Notes: generated from the letters alone by a model not told the origin. DNA of 64,000 nucleotides from Schizophyllum amplum (GCA_007026445.1 VDMD01000006.1:1116001-1180000); one strand, 5' to 3'; positions 45,042 through 56,209 are shown, counted from the first letter of the stretch. Program-made: numbers and translations.

Positions 45042-46443
45042 TTAGCCCCGCTTGCTCAGCATCCACCCTATTCCCAATGCACCGCCGACAGTCGTGACTA
45101 GGATGCCCCATATCACCACCGCAAAGGCCTCTGAGTCGTCCCCATCCCCCGGACTCAGCAGCGGCCGCGCCAGCTGCGCTACAATGAGCGCGATCTCCCC
45201 TCGTGGAATCATCGCCACGCCCAGCAGCCCCGCGCTCCACAGCCGCGACCGTCTTGCTTCCTTCTCCGTCTGAGTGTCCTCATCTTGAACCTCGTCCCGG
45301 TCACTGCGGGGCAAGCTCGTTCGAGCGCCAAACCACCCTCGCCCGTTAGCAGCGTCCGGCCATATGAGCATCCATACGCCGACGACGGCCTTGCAGAGCA
45401 CCATGAGGATGGAAAAGACGATGCCCTTCCACACGACGGCTGACGACCCCTCGACGCGGCCGAGGGATTGAATGGGCAGGGCGCCACCGACGGAGGCGAA
45501 GAAGAGTGGCCCGAGGAGTCGGTTCTGGACAGGCGCGATGTAGCCTTCGTACGCTGTATGCGTAGGATGTGCGCCGGTACGGGACGCTGACGTGGCGCTC
45601 TCATTGTCGCTCATGAGCTCAGGCGTCTCGAATAGGATCGACAAGAAGATGCCCGCAAGGTAGGCGCCGAACAGCTCGCTTGTTCCCGCGTAGTTCGCAC
45701 CAGCAACGATGCCCGACAGCACGGCGACGAGCAGCAGCAGCTGTGCATGTCCAGAGCAGACCGCTGGCCTCTGCAACAACGACGCCGGCACAACAGCGCG
45801 CACCGCATACGCCAGGGCAGGCACCCCACCCGCAAAGGCCAGCGAGACCAGGATCGGGCGCACGATGACATACCACGGGACGGTTCCCGCCGCACCGTTA
45901 TCCGCCAGCTGGACGATGATTGCCGCGATGACGAGCCCTGCGACATCGTCTAGGAGCGCAGCGCTCATCAGCACCGCGCCCACGCGCGTGCGGCGCATCC
46001 GGGCGGGCAGCAGCGCGAGCGTCGTCCCCAGCGACGTACTCGACAACGATGCGCCCCGCCGCGAACGCCTCGAGCACGGTGTACTCGAAACCGAAGTACA
46101 GCAGAAAAAAGGAGAAACCAATGGGGAACATGATGCCCGTGAGCGCTGTAACTGTCGATAGGGCGATGTTGGCGACGAGGAGGGAGAGGTCAGTTGTGAG
46201 TCCGGCTTCGAAGACGATGATGAGGAGGCCTATGTAGCCCACGTCGATGAAGGTGCTCAGAGCATCCGCGGGGATTATATTAGCAACCTGAGGACCATAG
46301 ATTATGCCAACGAAGAGTGGCCCGAGCAGATTGGCGTGGACGAGGCGTTCGAGGAGGCTGCTGGCGGCGCTGTTTAAGTACAGAAAAGAAGACAGCGTGA
46401 GGAGTGTGGGGATCTCGGGGGCTTCATATACAGTTTCTGGCAT
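45042..46443 (-). CDS. CPA2-type Na+/H+ (K+/H+) antiporter, frameshifted
   Basis: The gene is intronless. From the ATG at 46443, MPETVYEAPEIPTLLTLSSF leads through helices (HANLLGPLFVGIIYGPQVAN, GLLIIVFEAGLTTDLSLL) to ...VLEAFAAG. At that point the frame is lost, and the continuation GASLSSTSLGTTLALLPARM lies in the next frame. The break is at the run of four Cs at 46054-46057 on the plus strand (GGGG in the gene): one G fewer restores one 466-residue protein. After the break come SAALLDDVAGLVIAAIIVQL, with the conserved DD pair of CPA2 exchangers, and terminal helices ending at 45042. The family (Kha1/KefB-like) exchanges Na+ or K+ for H+, usually at Golgi or vacuole membranes. No GT-AG intron can repair the frame without removing conserved residues. 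It is either a recent pseudogene or a sequencing/assembly error in a G run. Confidence 0.85.
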
Positions 46444-46882
46444 GTCTTCCAGTGATTCATTGAAGAATTGAACTTCAGTAGAGCGGGCGGGGAGTGCGAG
46501 ATATGAAGGTGAAAGTCGAGAGCAAGCTTGCGTTGTTTGTCTGTGCTGTTTGTTGTCCGAATAGTTCCGGGACGGGAATCACTCTCCCACGCTTAGGGCA
46601 AAGTTGAACTCGAACGTACACCTTCTGTCAAGGACAAATCGCAACCGCGGCTTGTTGGTAGTCTTCGCTCTGGAAGCAATACGAAGTCCATCCACCTAAG
46701 TATGATCTAAGTACTCGAAGCACGAGCGTATAACACGGTCTCTTATCGGCTCGCAGCAGTTAGTTTACGCAAGCCGGTGACAGGCAACACAACAGCCCCC
46801 CCTATCCCGCCACTGATATATAAAGTGTCATGCAAATGCCTTACTTTGGACCAGCTATCACACCTGCCTCGATACACCAATC
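46444..46882. promoter_or_regulatory. Divergent promoter region, antiporter / P450
   Basis: These 439 bp lie between two divergent starts. A TATA-like TATATAA is at 46818-46824, about 60 bp before the P450 ATG at 46883. Confidence 0.45.
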
Positions 46883-49214
46883 ATGATTCAACTCGCGCCT
46901 CTTCCAACGGATTTCCACTTCGTGACGAGCGCTCTTTGCGTCCTCGCTCTCGGGCTGCTGGTCAGGCTCTTAGTGCGACAGAATAGGAGCCCGTATCCTT
47001 TACCACCTGGTCCGCCTGGAGAACCCCTACTAGGTGAGTGACACTAATTTCGAGCGCACGCTCACGTCAGCGTCCAGGGCACCTGCGCATTGTGTACGTT
47101 GCATGCCAATGGCCTATGCCGACGCCGGCTTCATTTCCTTCTACAGGCCGACTGCATCTCCGGAGTACCGATATACGGAATGGTCGAGGGAGTACAGTAC
47201 AACCTCTCTCTATATTTATGTGCGCACGCCTGAATCCGAACAGATTCAGATGTGCTGTACTTCAAGATGCTCAATCAGGATGTCATCGTCTTGAACAGGT
47301 TCGCCGAATCCCACAAATCATTCAGTCAAGCACTGACCGTCCTCATAGTCGTGCGGTCTGTATTGCACAGACCTTTATACTCAGGTCTAAATGAACTGAC
47401 AACCCCGCAAAGGCCTCCATTGACCTCCTCGACAAGCGCGGCTCCAACTACTGCGACAGGCCTGACTTCATTCTCTTCGACATGTAAGCCCCTCCACTTA
47501 TCCCGTCCCATCAGCCTCTAACCTGCCACCCCTAGCATGGGCTTCCGTGCCACGCTCACCTTCCTGCGCTGGTCCCCGCGCTTCCGCATGCACCGCAAGC
47601 TCCTCCAATCCGCCCTCTCCAAAGCAAAAATCACGCAGTACCACGCGCTCCAGACGACGGAGGCGCGCCGCATGGTACGCGCCCTCGTTGCCCGGCCAGA
47701 GAACTGGGAAACCCTGCTCCGGCGCTACGCCACCGCGGTGGTCCTGGGCGTCGGCTTCGGCGTGTCGATCGTGTCGGACGAGGACCCGTACATCCGGATG
47801 GCAGCGGATGCGTCGTACGCGTTGGGTCACGGGGGCGCGCCGGCGGGTACGCTGGTCGACTTCTTTCCTTTGCGTGAGTCTTTTGGTTGTGCTTGCGTGC
47901 GGATGGCCTGTTGGAGCTGACACCTAAAATCCAGTTCGATATATACCCGAGTGCATTGCGCCCCATTCGCTACGGTTTGCTCGCAAGTGGCATGGCGCTA
48001 TCCGAAGAATACACGAGGTCCCCTTCGCCGCCGTCCAGAGGGAAGTCGTGAGTAATGCGGGAGCGCTATATAGCTTGGGTTCGTCTCACCCTCAAAATTT
48101 TCCTAGATAAATGGGACCGCGCGAGCGTCGTTCATCCGAGAGCAATTGGAGGCCTACGATGAAGCAGCAGAGCGCGGCGAAACGTCTCAAATGTCTTTGG
48201 AGGACATAAAGGGAGCCGCCGGCGCAATCTATGCTGGCAAGTCCACCTATCCTCTTATCCGCCCGTTGCTGCGCTGATCACACCCCCCAGCCGGGCAGGA
48301 CACGGTGAGCTTGCATCCACTCGTCATGCTAGGCGTCGCCTTCTGACCAGTACGGTCCTTTCAGACATGGTCAACGACCGTTGTCTTCGTGCTCAACATG
48401 GTTCTCCACCCCGAGGTGCAACGACGAGCACAACAAGAGATTGACTCCGTCGTCGGCGCGGACCGCCTCCCCACCTTCAGCGACCGCCCCCATCTACCCT
48501 ACCTAGAATACGTCCTGCAAGAATCCCTCCGCTGGTGCCCCGTCTCACCCCTGGGCATCCCGCACAAGTCGCTCGAGGATGATGTCTACCGTGGCATGTT
48601 CATTCCGAAAGGTACTTACGCGCAGCCTCCTCTATCGTTTGTCTGTATTTGCGGGCGGGACTCACGCCAGTGAATGCGCCAGGATCCATCGTCTACGCCA
48701 ATGCGCGCGCGATGTGCCACAATCCGTCCACGTACAGCGATCCGGAGGCATTTGACCCCATGCGCTACGCGCCAATATCCGAAGGTGGACGCGGGGAGCC
48801 TTATCCTGTCGGCCAGTTTGGGTTCGGGAGAAGGTGAGTAGTATAGCACTCCCCGTGCACCATTCCCTATCTACACCTACCGCGAAGAGTCCCTGTTACT
48901 GATACTCCCTGCCATTACTGATAATCCCCTACCCTCTCAGAATCTGCGTCGGACGGCACCTCGCAGACTCGACCCTGTGGATCATCATGGCCACCATACT
49001 CGCCACGCTCGGCTTCGAAAAAGCGGTCGGGGACGATGGACAACGAATCACCCCGACGGTGACGCTGACGTCTGGGCTGACGAGGTGCGTGCAGCGCAGT
49101 TCTTGCTGTGTGTGATTTAGTGTGAGTTTGACTCGATTCGACAGCCATCCAGAACACTTCCCCTGCCAAGTGAAGGCGCGATGCGGAGGTGTTGCGCTAA
49201 GTGCTGGGGTCTGA
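46883..49214 (+). CDS. Cytochrome P450 monooxygenase
   Basis: The start is MIQLAPLPTDFHFVTSALCV at 46883, an N-terminal membrane anchor, followed by the Pro-rich hinge YPLPPGPPGEP. In order come EYRYTEWSREY, DLLDKRGSNYCDRP, the C-helix stretch WSPRFRMHRKLLQS, the I-helix AGQDTTWST (oxygen activation), the K-helix ESLR, FDPMRYAP (PERF-like region) and the heme loop FGFGRRICVGRHLA with its Cys ligand. About 13 exons are needed; stop at 49212-49214. P450s of this type insert oxygen into hydrophobic compounds at the ER. The I-helix motif is encoded by a 14-nt exon (48291-48304) whose preceding intron (48237-48290) begins GCAAGT. The junction between VIVLN (ends about 47300) and KASIDLLDKR (from about 47411) cannot be made in frame with a canonical acceptor, so the gene may carry a splice defect. 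The subfamily is not assigned. Confidence 0.85.
48291..48304 (+). other. 14-nt micro-exon encoding the P450 I-helix motif
   Basis: This exon supplies the end of an Ala codon plus Gly-Gln-Asp-Thr. It is bounded by a GC-AG intron on the left and a GT-AG intron (48305-48364) on the right. Leaving it out would delete the oxygen-activating Asp-Thr pair. Confidence 0.7.
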
Positions 49215-49563
49215 ATGAAGCTCACAACCTGGCTCACAACCTGGATCCTTGCCCGAGGCTCGAGGCGTAGCTTGTATGCCTCGGGGAGAAATTTCGAGAC
49301 AGAACATAACGAAAGGCGGACTCGAATTACTTAGGTTCAGTGTACCCCGCACGTAGACAGCCAGTGACGGGGTTGTTGTAGTAGTGTACAGTATTCAGAT
49401 ATCGTGCACTCGACGAGGCGCGTAGTAAGACGATAGATTCTCAAGCAAGAAGCGATGTTCTCCGAGGCGGACGGTAAACCAAGAAATCTCCAGGCAGATG
49501 TTAAGGCGAGCGATAAAGCAGACAGACGGGGCCGCTTTGATGTCTCTCAGGATGTGCTGCACC
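49215..49563. other. Convergent gap between P450 and EF-hand genes
   Basis: About 350 bp between two convergent stop codons. No gene is seen. Confidence 0.45.
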
Positions 49564-50887
49564 TCAGGTAGAGATCATCTGGGTGGTGTCGTGTTAGCGA
49601 GTTTTGCGGAACGATCGAAACTATCTTACCTTGACGAATTCTGTTAGGGTGGGGGGTGAGGTGCGCAGGATTGACAGATTGAGGCAGGGGATGTAGAACG
49701 CGGCCAGAGAGCAGAAGGTGGGCGATGGAGGGGTGGAAGATACAAACACGCGATCAGCCATGTCACAATAACTGAGTAGACACGAGCGCGCACCTTCGTA
49801 GCCAACGGCCCCATCGCCATTGGTATCCGCTTCCTGCATCATCGCTTCCGCCTGCGCGGGGGATAGGCGGGTCCCGAAGCTTTCCAGAATCTCCCTCAGC
49901 TCGTCCACGCTGACTGTGCCGTTCCCGTCCTTGTCAAACGAGCGGAAGATCTCCCTAGCTTCCTTGTCTGCGGCACTCGGCGCGCCATCGACGGCCATGT
50001 CGTCAGGGCGGAAAAAGGAGGCGTCGGCCCCCATAAGCATGAGGAACTCGCGGAAGTTGACGCGGCCGTCACCGTCGACGTCGACCTGAGGTGGGAGTCG
50101 ACTCAGAGGTTGGATTGAAGTAGGAGGGGGTTGAGAGGACAAGGAGGAAAGGGGGAAAAAGAGAGCAAGGTGAGGGTGAGGCGAACGGAGGTAAAGGGGG
50201 TAATGGGGGACAGACATGGGGACGAGTCAAGGGAGAGGCAGGGAAGGGTGATGATAGAGCAGAAAACGGAGGGCGGAATGGAGGGGTGGAGTGGGAAGCG
50301 TTCGATGGGGAATAAAGGGGGGATGTGATGTTACGATGTCGAACCTTGTCAATCATGGCCATGAGTTGCTCGTCCGTTGGCCTGCGATTCAGCGAGTTCA
50401 TAACACTACGCAGCTCGTCGACGGTGATCATCCCATTACCATCTGCGTGTCGAAAGTCAGCGCCCCTCCTATCATGACCTGTAGATCGTCCCCCACGCAC
50501 CACGATCGAAGCTCGCGAAAGCGTCCTTGAGCTCTGGCATCATGAACACCGATGAGTCCTTCCTGGACGGCGCCTCGCACATCGGACCCTTCGCTCACCG
50601 AGCAGTTGATCTGGCAGCGTACGGGGTAAGCGTGCTGTGCGGAGGGGACTGCGCACATGGAAGCCGTACCCTTCGACTGTGAGCAACGATCGGGCGTCAG
50701 CTCGAATTTGTCTGCCAGGCCGACATCGGCTGAAACCAGCGGGCCTAGACTGCTGAGCTTACCAGCGGACCGTCCATTGGTGTTTCCGCGTCGGCGCGAG
50801 GAGCTGCTGGTGAAGGAGTTGGGGGTGGCGCGGCGGGGGCAGCTGACCGCCGGGAGAAGAGGTGAGATAAGAGGGAGCGGGCGCCCA
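49564..50887 (-). CDS. Calmodulin-like protein with four EF-hands and an N-terminal extension
   Basis: Four complete EF loops are visible: DRDGNGMITVDE, DVDGDGRVNFRE, DKDGNGTVSVDE and DTNGDGAVGYEE; each has Asp at position 1 and Glu at 12. Around them are PELKDAFASFDR, RRPTDEQLMAMIDK, EAREIFRSFDKD, RLSPAQAEAMMQEAD and the C-terminal EEFVKMIST (stop 49564-49566). True calmodulin begins ADQLTEEQ, but here a Pro/Ala/Arg-rich extension precedes the first helix. The best start is the ATG at 50887 (MGARSLLSHLFSRRSAAPAA), joined by two or three introns whose borders between 50540 and 50780 are uncertain. The extension has a basic-hydrophobic start that might target or tether the protein. It is probably a calmodulin paralogue, not the essential calmodulin. 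The intron at 50086-50344 (259 nt) is unusually long and purine/pyrimidine biased. Confidence 0.8.
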
Positions 50888-51082
50888 TGATGTTGCAATG
50901 GCGTCGGTTTGGCATCAAGCTAGCTGTTCTTACCTTGATATCTTCAGACGGACCCGAGAGAGTCTTTATGTTAAAGAGAAGAGAGGTCCCTTATAGTAGT
51001 ACATAATGACGCCCGCAGCCTGCAGCGCGACACGGACACACAGCGGGTTTGTACTTGTATATAATAATTGCATATGCTTGCA
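50888..51082. other. Region upstream of the EF-hand gene and tRNA
   Basis: This short stretch contains the EF-hand gene promoter and the 5' flank of the tRNA. Nothing more is recognised. Confidence 0.4.
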
Positions 51083-51167
51083 TCCCTGGTAGTATATCGG
51101 TTAGTACACCCGCCTGTCATTTGCCACGTGACCGCGGGAGAGCGGGGTTCGACTCCCCGCCAAGGAG
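51083..51167 (+). tRNA. tRNA-Asp (anticodon GTC) with a 13-nt intron
   Basis: A cloverleaf can be drawn: acceptor strand TCCCTGG (51083-51089) against CCAAGGA (51160-51166), a D-arm containing CGGTTAGTA, an anticodon stem CCCGC/GCGGG (51110-51114 / 51134-51138), anticodon GTC at 51116-51118, and a T-arm GGGGTTCGACTCCCC. A 13-nt intron (51120-51132) sits one base after the anticodon, the canonical site. One C-A mismatch is in the middle of the acceptor stem. The A-box-like (TAGTATATCGG) and B-box (GGTTCGACTCC) sequences are present. Confidence 0.9.
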
Positions 51168-51179
51168 CTCTCGACGAGC

Positions 51180-51185
51180 TTTTTT
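51180..51185 (+). terminator. RNA polymerase III terminator of tRNA-Asp
   Basis: Six Ts start 13 bases after the tRNA, which is the normal stop signal for RNA polymerase III. Confidence 0.8.
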
Positions 51186-51785
51186 CTTTATGTTGCCAGC
51201 CCTGTACAAGCATGCGATGTGTGAGGATCATTTGTCCTGCTTGGGGACCAGTACTTCATCAATGTCAACATTTGGTCAACATAAGAGAGTTGGAGAGACT
51301 CGAGCGCAGAGAACGCCTTCTGCATGTTCTGTTCTGTGCGAGTCCAGTGTGTGGGCAAGGAAGCCTGACAGATATGTTTCTTCATGCCTCTGCACCGTTG
51401 TGCAGGGCAAGGTTTGCCTCGCAGCTGTCATTCTGCTGTTCGAGTCATAGACCGCTCAAGGAATGACTGTGTTTAGATGCCTCCTCTCTCCAGAGTCCAG
51501 GCTCCTCGGTGTGTGCATAGATACTGCGGCCGCTGCGCCAATGCGTCTTCGTTACCTTTTGTCAGTACAGTCGCCTGTACAAGCCTGTATAAAGCAAGCT
51601 GCTTTCAGAGGGTCTGCCGATAAAGCCAAAGTTCAACATCGGCTTGGTCGGCTTCACGTGATCGATCTAATGACTCGAAAATCAGTGGTCCGGGAGGTAT
51701 ATATCGCCAAGTTTTCAAATCCCTGCATCATCATTTACCTTCTCCTCCTCCCCTCCCCTCCCCCCACGACAACAAAAGACACAAG
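51186..51785. promoter_or_regulatory. Promoter region of homocitrate synthase
   Basis: These 600 bp precede the homocitrate synthase ATG. A pyrimidine-rich tract (about 51738-51763) lies just before the start, as in many highly expressed fungal genes. No other gene is recognised. Confidence 0.45.
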
Positions 51786-53354
51786 ATGTGCCCCCACCAA
51801 AACGGCGAGTCTGCGCCCGCGGACAAGAGCGAGATGGTGTCCATCCCCATGAACGAACAAAAGAGCGGCAAGCGGGGGACGAGCAACACGAACGCCGCCA
51901 GCGTCCTCGAGCAGCAGAAGAACAACCCGTATGCACCACGAGCGTCTGACTTTTTGTCTAACGTCTCCAACTTCAACATCATCGAGAGCACGCTGCGAGG
52001 TGCGCCGATCACCTACCCCCTTCTCCTCGCGCACCCCACTAACTTGGTTGGCCAGAGGGCGAGCAGTTCGCAAACGCCTTCTTCGACACCAAGACCAAGA
52101 TCGCGATCGCCAAGGCGCTGGACGCGTTCGGCGTCGAGTACATCGAGCTCACCTCGCCCGCCGCCTCCGAGCAGTCGCGCGCCGACTGCGAGGCCATCTG
52201 CAAGCTCGGCCTCAAGTCCAAGATCCTCACCCACATTCGCTGCCACATGGACGACGCCCGCATCGCCGTCGAGACCGGCGTCGACGGCGTCGACGTCGTC
52301 ATCGGCACCTCCTCCTTCCTCCGCGAGTTCTCGCACGGCAAGGACATGGCCTACATCACCAAGACCGCCATCGAGGTCATCAACTTTGTCAAGAGCAAGG
52401 GGATCGAGGTCCGCTTCTCGTCCGAGGACTCGTTCCGCTCCGACCTCGTCGATCTGCTCTCCATTTACCAGACCGTCGACAAGATCGGCGTCAACCGCGT
52501 CGGTATTGCGGATACCGTCGGCTGCGCGAACCCGAGACAGGTCTACGACCTCGTCCGCACGCTGCGCGGCGTCGTCGGGTGCGACATTGAAATTCACTTG
52601 CACAATGACACCGGGATGGGTGAGCGCTAGCCTGCTCCATACGTGCGTGAAGCTAACGACGGCTCAGCTATCGCGAACGCGTACACCGCGCTCGAGGCCG
52701 GCGCCACTCACATCGACACCTCCGTCCTCGGTATCGGCGAGCGCGTCGGCATCACGCCCCTGGGCGGCCTCGTCGCCTGCCTGTACGCGGCGAACCCGGA
52801 ATACGTCAAGGCCAAGTACAACCTGCCCATGCTCCGCGAGATCGAGAACCTCGTCGCCGAGGCCGTCGAGGTCAACGTTCCGTTCATGAACCCGATCACC
52901 GGCTACTGCGCCTTCACCCACAAGGCCGGCATCCACGCCAAGGCCATCTTGAACAACCCGAGCACGTACGAGATCCTGAAGCCCGAGGACTTTGGGCTCA
53001 CGAGATATGTGTCGATCGGGTGAGTCGGCTGTCATCCAGTTTATTGCCACTGCTGACGCTCTTTTTAGCCACCGCTTGACCGGATGGAACGCCGTCAAGT
53101 CGCGCGTTGAGCAGCTCGGCCTGAAGATGAGCGACGAGCAGGTCAAGGATGCGACGGCGAAGATCAAGGAGCTTGCGGACGTTCGCACGCAGTCCATGGA
53201 CGACGTCGATTCGTTGTTGCGCGTTTACCACTCTGGTATTCAGTCCGGCGAGCTGGAAGTCGGGCAGCACGAGGCTCTCGACCGCCTACTGCGCAGACAT
53301 AGAAATGAGGCGGCGGGCAGGGAGACGAGCCCGAGCCGGGAAAGGGCGGACTAA
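51786..53354 (+). CDS. LYS20: Homocitrate synthase
   Basis: Exons 51786-51999, 52056-52619, 52678-53019 and 53069-53354 join in phase to about 468 residues. The HMGL-like TIM barrel shows [20 protein letters not shown] (with the catalytic Arg-Glu of the family), [62 protein letters not shown] (metal-binding HxH) and [21 protein letters not shown]. The C-terminal part, [20 protein letters not shown], is typical of homocitrate synthase and not isopropylmalate synthase. It condenses acetyl-CoA and 2-oxoglutarate as the first step of the alpha-aminoadipate lysine pathway. The N-terminus ([20 protein letters not shown]) lacks a clear mitochondrial signal, so a cytosolic or nuclear location is possible. 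The final 25 residues are charged and variable. Confidence 0.95.
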
Positions 53355-53801
53355 TCGGTGGTTTCTTGTATACTGTATTTCTATCAGTGCTGAGACACTC
53401 GTTCTCTCCGTTCTCCAGGCGTGATTGGAAGAACAAATCGTAAACAGGTCGATACACTGTCTCCCGCGTGATTACACCGTCGTGCTTGGCCTCCATAGCG
53501 GACTGCGAGTTCCAAAGTTCGCGCTGCTGATGAGACAGGTGTTTTGTTCGAATAGATACTACAGCTACAGATACATTAGTACGACACCTGGAACCAAGCA
53601 GGCCGGGTATAGATAAATTAGCGTCCCGCATGTACAGTATATTTCCCCTCCTGCCACGGCCCAAGCGCCAAAGAGTAAGAAAGGAGCGAGAAATGATAAG
53701 TGGCCGCGACCTTGACAACCTCCCCCTACCTACTTCGATATCTACCACGCACGCCTGTGTGTCGAAAGGGCACGCGACCGGAACAGCACTGTGGCGCCCG
53801 G
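53355..53801. other. Convergent gap, homocitrate synthase / OMA1-like
   Basis: These 447 bp between convergent stop codons hold two 3' flanks. No gene is recognised. Confidence 0.45.
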
Positions 53802-55555
53802 CTAGGAGACAGCGTGCAGAGCACTCTCTAGCGCCGCCCGACGCTCAGTGTCCCACCGCACCAATTCGTCCTTCAACCTGCCCACTCGCACAGAACCCGC
53901 CGGGTGCCCCTGACCCATGATGCTGCGCACGTACGCGTGTTGAGACTCGGCAGTCGCCTGTTGCGGGGTATGCTCTGCCAACGGCTGGTCTGAGATGCGG
54001 TTTTCCCAGAAGCGCACTGCGTCCCGCGCGTCGTAGCCCGCATACGCAAGTAGTCTATAAGACGAGTGAGATACGACAGCTTTCGTGACGGTGAACTAGG
54101 ACGTACCGTGCTGAGACCACGTCGGCCTCAATCTCCTGTTTATACGTCGTACACGCTTCGCCAATCTTGGTAAGCTCTGACGAGCTCACTTGACCCAGCT
54201 GTGCGACGGCATCGTTGACGAACGGCCCGAATAGCATCGTGACCGGGAATATAAGCACGCGCAGGACGTCGGACAGGATCGACAGACTTCCCGGCACGAT
54301 GACGGTGGCCGAGGACAGCGTCTCGAGGTGATGGGAGAGTACAAGATGCGCAAGCTCATGCGACAACAGGATCGCGAGCTCAGCAGTCTGTTCTGAAGTG
54401 GGCATGGGATGGGATGGCCGAGATGACGTCGATGAAGGGCCGAAGACCCACGTCGTCCACGACTGCGATTCCGGCGGCTGCACCGGAAGCGATGCAGTAT
54501 GCTTAGCGAGAATGCCGTCGATGAAGCCAGAGTAGACGACGATTCCACCAGCACCGTCAGGCCCGAAGCCATAGGAGAATGCATTGGACGCATTCGGTTC
54601 CTCTACGATCAACAGCGAATACGGTGGATCGGTCACGATGTGTGGCGACTCCGAAGGATTGCGCTCAGTCATCTGGTCGCACAGCATGCGTAGATGTTGC
54701 GAAACGCGTGGACGAGGACGCAAGGGGTACTCCGCGGGGGGTGGTATGGGCCGGTCGTCGTCGGATGTATACCAGTCGTTGTCCTCCTGTCGCTCGGCAC
54801 ATAACTTGGGCACGACGGCCTCCAGACGACGAAGGGTTGCAGCAACCCACGCATATCGCCAGTCATTTGGAGAGATGAGCCTCACTGGTTCACCATTGGG
54901 GGATAAGATATCGCCGACTGCACGATACCATCCGGGGCCAGCTAGCTGCTTTGCAATCTCTTGCTCTTCCTCCGGAGACAAGATAATCATCCGCCACCTG
55001 CATATTGTCAATAGTGCTCACTGAGATGATACAAACAACGCACCTTCCAGTGAGCGGTGTTTGCTCGAGGCTAGCTACGATTGTCGCCCACAGTAAGATG
55101 ATGGGCGTGAAGAGCATGGCGTGGAAGAGCATGGTCCTGGATCGGATCTTCTTGAGTATGACCTTCCTTTTCTCCTCGGACGTGGGGGTACCCGCGACGG
55201 CGGCACGCTGAAGCTTTTTGCGTGCCTTGAAGTTCTTCATCAATAGGAGGGGAGTGAAGGTGAGGACGATCCTGCCGGCTGTCCGCGCAAACTCAAGCGA
55301 CGTGGATGCCTGCAGTGAGACTTAGTCGAGCGTCATGCGTGTGAGACGAGGTGCACATACCTTGAGCAACGCCGCCAGAATCGGCAGTAGGGGGCCTGCT
55401 TGTCTTCTAGGTGTTGCGTGGAATGAGCGCCGCTGGAGTTCGGCCTGCTGGGGTGGTAGGCGCCATATAGGAGAAGTCAAGAACGAGTGGGGACGTGCGG
55501 CGACGGAGGAGAGGCCGTGAATTGCGTGGGGGCGCCGGCACAGCGTCCGCAACAT
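53802..55555 (-). CDS. OMA1: OMA1-type mitochondrial M48 metallopeptidase
   Basis: Four exons (55555-55361, 55309-55044, 54997-54107, 54054-53802) join in phase. The start MLRTLCRRPHAIHGLSSVAA is a basic amphipathic mitochondrial presequence; another ATG 11 codons upstream (55588) is possible. A membrane helix (AMLFTPIILLWATIVAS) is followed by the peptidase domain: YSLLIVEEPNASNAFSYGFG, GGIVVYSGFIDGI, the zinc motif HELAH in LAILLSHELAHLVLSHH, a hydrophobic stretch (LRVLIFPVTMLFGPFVND) and EIEADVVSARLLAYAGYD with the third zinc ligand (ExxxD-type). OMA1 cleaves stress-sensitive inner-membrane proteins in mitochondrial quality control. The insertion between GFIDGI and the HELAH block is longer than in yeast Oma1. 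Confidence 0.9.
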
Positions 55556-55588
55556 TGTACATTGTACGAGGAGGAAGAGCGCCGGCAC

Positions 55589-56209
55589 GACGGCAGATCA
55601 TGGTGATGGTGATTATACATGTTTGTCTACGGAGTGATCGCCCGAGATGCCTATCACTGAGACTCTCATTAGGGCCGCCGCCGACTCATCGAGCGTCGAG
55701 CGGGCTGCGGGAGGACGGCGGTGAGAAGGAAGGGAGGAAAGCGATAACGGTTGCGAGCCCGGCGTATATATACTGTCCACAAGACCGATGATACAAAAAC
55801 AAACAGAGAAGACGCGTCCGGGAAGCGAACAAGAAGCGAATATCCCGGTTTGTAGCTGTTTGGCGGTGATAGTGAGTCAAATCGACTCAACGTCGGCTGA
55901 CAAGCTCAGACAAACAACTTCCCATTGCCAAGCTCGCAAATCGAAGGTCAAGTACTATCGCAGCCACCAAAGCACGACATCATAAGAGCATAGATTGTCA
56001 GTGTCACTAAGTTATAAGGTATCAGTACGCGAACGTCTATATGACTATGCAAGCGACTAGTTGTGTATTACACGACGGGAAAGTCCACCATAGTATGAAG
56101 AACGGAAACAACCCAGGTCGCAGAGCATCCAGATAAGCTACAGATGAGGATAGGACGGAAAGGAATGTCAGGACGGGCCAGTGTCCCGGTCTACGCGCGG
56201 CCTACGAAA
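55589..56209. other. Intergenic region between OMA1-like and ABC transporter genes
   Basis: About 620 bp. It should hold the OMA1 promoter and the 3' flank of the ABC transporter gene. No coding sequence is recognised. Confidence 0.4.

Noticed and set aside
45898..46121. An intron as the explanation for the antiporter frame change
   Set aside because: Any GT-AG pair that repairs the frame would remove conserved residues around AFAAGASLSSTSLGTT. A one-base difference in the G run is simpler.
42832..49214. A biosynthetic gene cluster around the P450 and the neighbouring transporter
   Set aside because: No terpene synthase, PKS, NRPS or other core enzyme lies nearby. The neighbours are an antiporter and a calmodulin-like protein, so there is no basis for a cluster.
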